Shown here piece after piece: positions 58,065 through 59,414 of a stretch of 59,414 nucleotides of DNA. The stretch lies in contig JAAMPI010000150.1 in assembly GCA_013054445.1 (NCBI GenBank), positions 1-59,414 on the forward strand. Direction: 5' to 3'. The notes beneath the pieces are model-generated. The model was not told where the DNA came from and did no database searches. It saw only the letters and a program-made list of their open reading frames with translations. The translations under genes were made by a program, and so were the position numbers. The first letter of the stretch is position 1. Each line of letters opens with the position of its first letter. The stretch comes from Cudoniella acicularis. Lineage: Eukaryota > Ascomycota > Leotiomycetes > Helotiales > Helotiaceae.

Positions 58065-59414
58065 CCTGCAGGCTTTCCTTTCCTCTTGCGAAGCAATTGA
58101 GGTTCGGACCTCTCTTGTTTATGTTTTGATTCGGGATTGAGTTGGAGAACTCCAAGCACTAGACGACCGGGATGCGTAGACTCGCAACGCCCTTCGAAAC
58201 AGGGTACCCTGGAAGTGACGGCGCGGAAGGGAGATGTGTTTCTCTTCGTCTCTCGTTTCGTACGCATAACAAACGAGGCGGAATAGAATGTTAGGTGTCA
58301 ATAGGAGGATTGCTGACTCTCGAGTTGCTGGTGGCAGCTAGGATTACGTGATGGATGTCCGAAGGTACAGGTTTGATGAGAAGACATGGGACGAGCACAC
58401 AAATATAAGGCTGACGCGTGTGGGGTGTTGACGAGTGGACATTTGGACGTGGTGTATCTTCAAGAAAAGAAAGCTGTTTCGGCTCACAGTAGCGCGTGCC
58501 AGAGGCGTTTATGGCGCCGACTATGATGTTGAGGACGGCCACGGACGACGGGACAGTCAGACGGATGAGGATGAAGAACTGGAAGGAGATGCACAGAAAC
58601 AACGCGCACGCAAATCAAGAAAACTGGGGAAGAGAAGGATTCATAACAGAACGCGAAGAACAGAGAAGCGCTTGGGCTGTGGACACTGAACAGGCTCGAC
58701 TGGGCCCTGGTCACCAACTCCTTCAGGCATGGGTTGAGTAGCATGGGGGGGGGGAGGGGGGTGGTTTTCTCTGGTGATCCGGTGGTGGTCCTGGTGGAGG
58801 AGGAGAGTGGTGGTTCTTGAGAGTTCAGAGCTCCCAGTGCCAGAGTCCCAGCGCGCCGGCAGCATTGTCCTGGCCCTACGGAGGTGCTCGACCCCTGAAT
58901 CCCTGATCCGCTCGGGCAGGGAGGGAGTTCCAGATTGATGTCAAGGCGCTGAGAGGCGCTCAGGCAAATGGCAAAGAAACGTCCGACAGGCGGAGCCAGG
59001 GATGCCGAAGTCAAAAACATAAAAGAAGACTTCGCCAGTCGCAAGTCGCCATTCAGGCCGCAAAGGGCTTTCTGGAATCTGGCCTTTGCGAGTTGAGGCG
59101 CTGATTCGAGGGAGTCGCTGATTCGAGGGCGGCTCAGGCTGTACGGGGTATGTACGGAGTACGAATACTGCGTCTCGAGTCCAATTGCTGTCTCGGGCCA
59201 TTGGATGATTGGCGCGGCGGAGAGCTGCCCCTCTCTCGGCGTCTGATAAAATGCGAGTCACATGCTTCATCCAGCTTCCCTTCAAGGTTCACCACGCACG
59301 CGTCAAGGACCACCTGACGCTGGACTTTAACAGCTCCGGTCAAATCTAGTTTTATGCAGCACGACAAGCCGTTTGTCCTTGAAGGCTGTCAAGCTGACAA
59401 CTTGGAATGCTTCC
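58065..59414. other. gene-free right flank
   Basis: About 1.35 kb, probably the promoter and leader of the PH-domain gene. It contains a G-run block, G10-A-G6-T-GG, at 58745-58764, and a pair of CTGATTCGAGGG-type direct repeats at about 59100-59130. Frames on both strands here are low-complexity and not called. Confidence 0.5.

Overview
The window looks like chromosomal DNA of a filamentous ascomycete (Pezizomycotina). Nearly every gene model needs short introns (about 46-118 bp) with GTRAGT-like donors, CTAAC/CTAAT-like branch sites and AG acceptors. The genes are monocistronic and face both ways. Several products belong to ascomycete families: NMD factor UPF2, assimilatory nitrate reductase, SRP68, FYV7, LIM-RhoGAP, STU1/CLASP, MTC6, SEC62 and a secreted cutinase. 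The overall flavour would suit Leotiomycetes, but that is only an impression.

Layout: 1-4011 has no gene I can support. UPF2 (minus, 8 exons, 8177-4012) is followed by a 3.5-kb gene-free stretch, then nitrate reductase (plus, 11742-14502), SRP68 (minus, 16832-14865), a large mitochondrial-type PPR protein with an internal 29-residue tandem repeat (plus, 17354-21073), a cutinase (plus, 21822-22728), an Atos/FAM214-like protein (minus, 25636-23145) and FYV7 (plus, 26202-26847). From 26.85 to 31.47 kb lies the most accessory-looking part: a broken homeodomain-like gene (minus, about 29627-28178) and three copies of a ~100-bp element with short terminal inverted repeats. Then come an unrecognised 343-aa protein (minus, 32499-31468), a LIM-RhoGAP protein (minus, 37887-33857), a ~3-kb gene-free stretch, STU1 (minus, 44234-40865), a BSP-family metallopeptidase-like protein (plus, 44737-45597), an unrecognised membrane-anchored protein (plus, 47734-49285), MTC6 (minus, 52688-50572), SEC62 (plus, 53197-54432) and a PH-domain protein (minus, 58064-55410).

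The genes do not form a pathway cluster. They are mostly housekeeping: RNA decay and ribosome biogenesis (UPF2, FYV7), ER targeting and translocation (SRP68, SEC62), cell polarity and microtubules (LIM-RhoGAP, STU1), and mitochondrial expression (PPR). Nitrate reductase and cutinase are the environmental-response genes. Two otherwise well-conserved genes carry single apparent frameshifts (STU1 at an A8 run, LIM-RhoGAP near 35260), which suggests either assembly errors or real lesions. I see no CRISPR array, rRNA, convincing tRNA, secondary-metabolite cluster or intact transposase. The best leads for something new are the homeodomain-like gene remnant and the small inverted-repeat element family around it.
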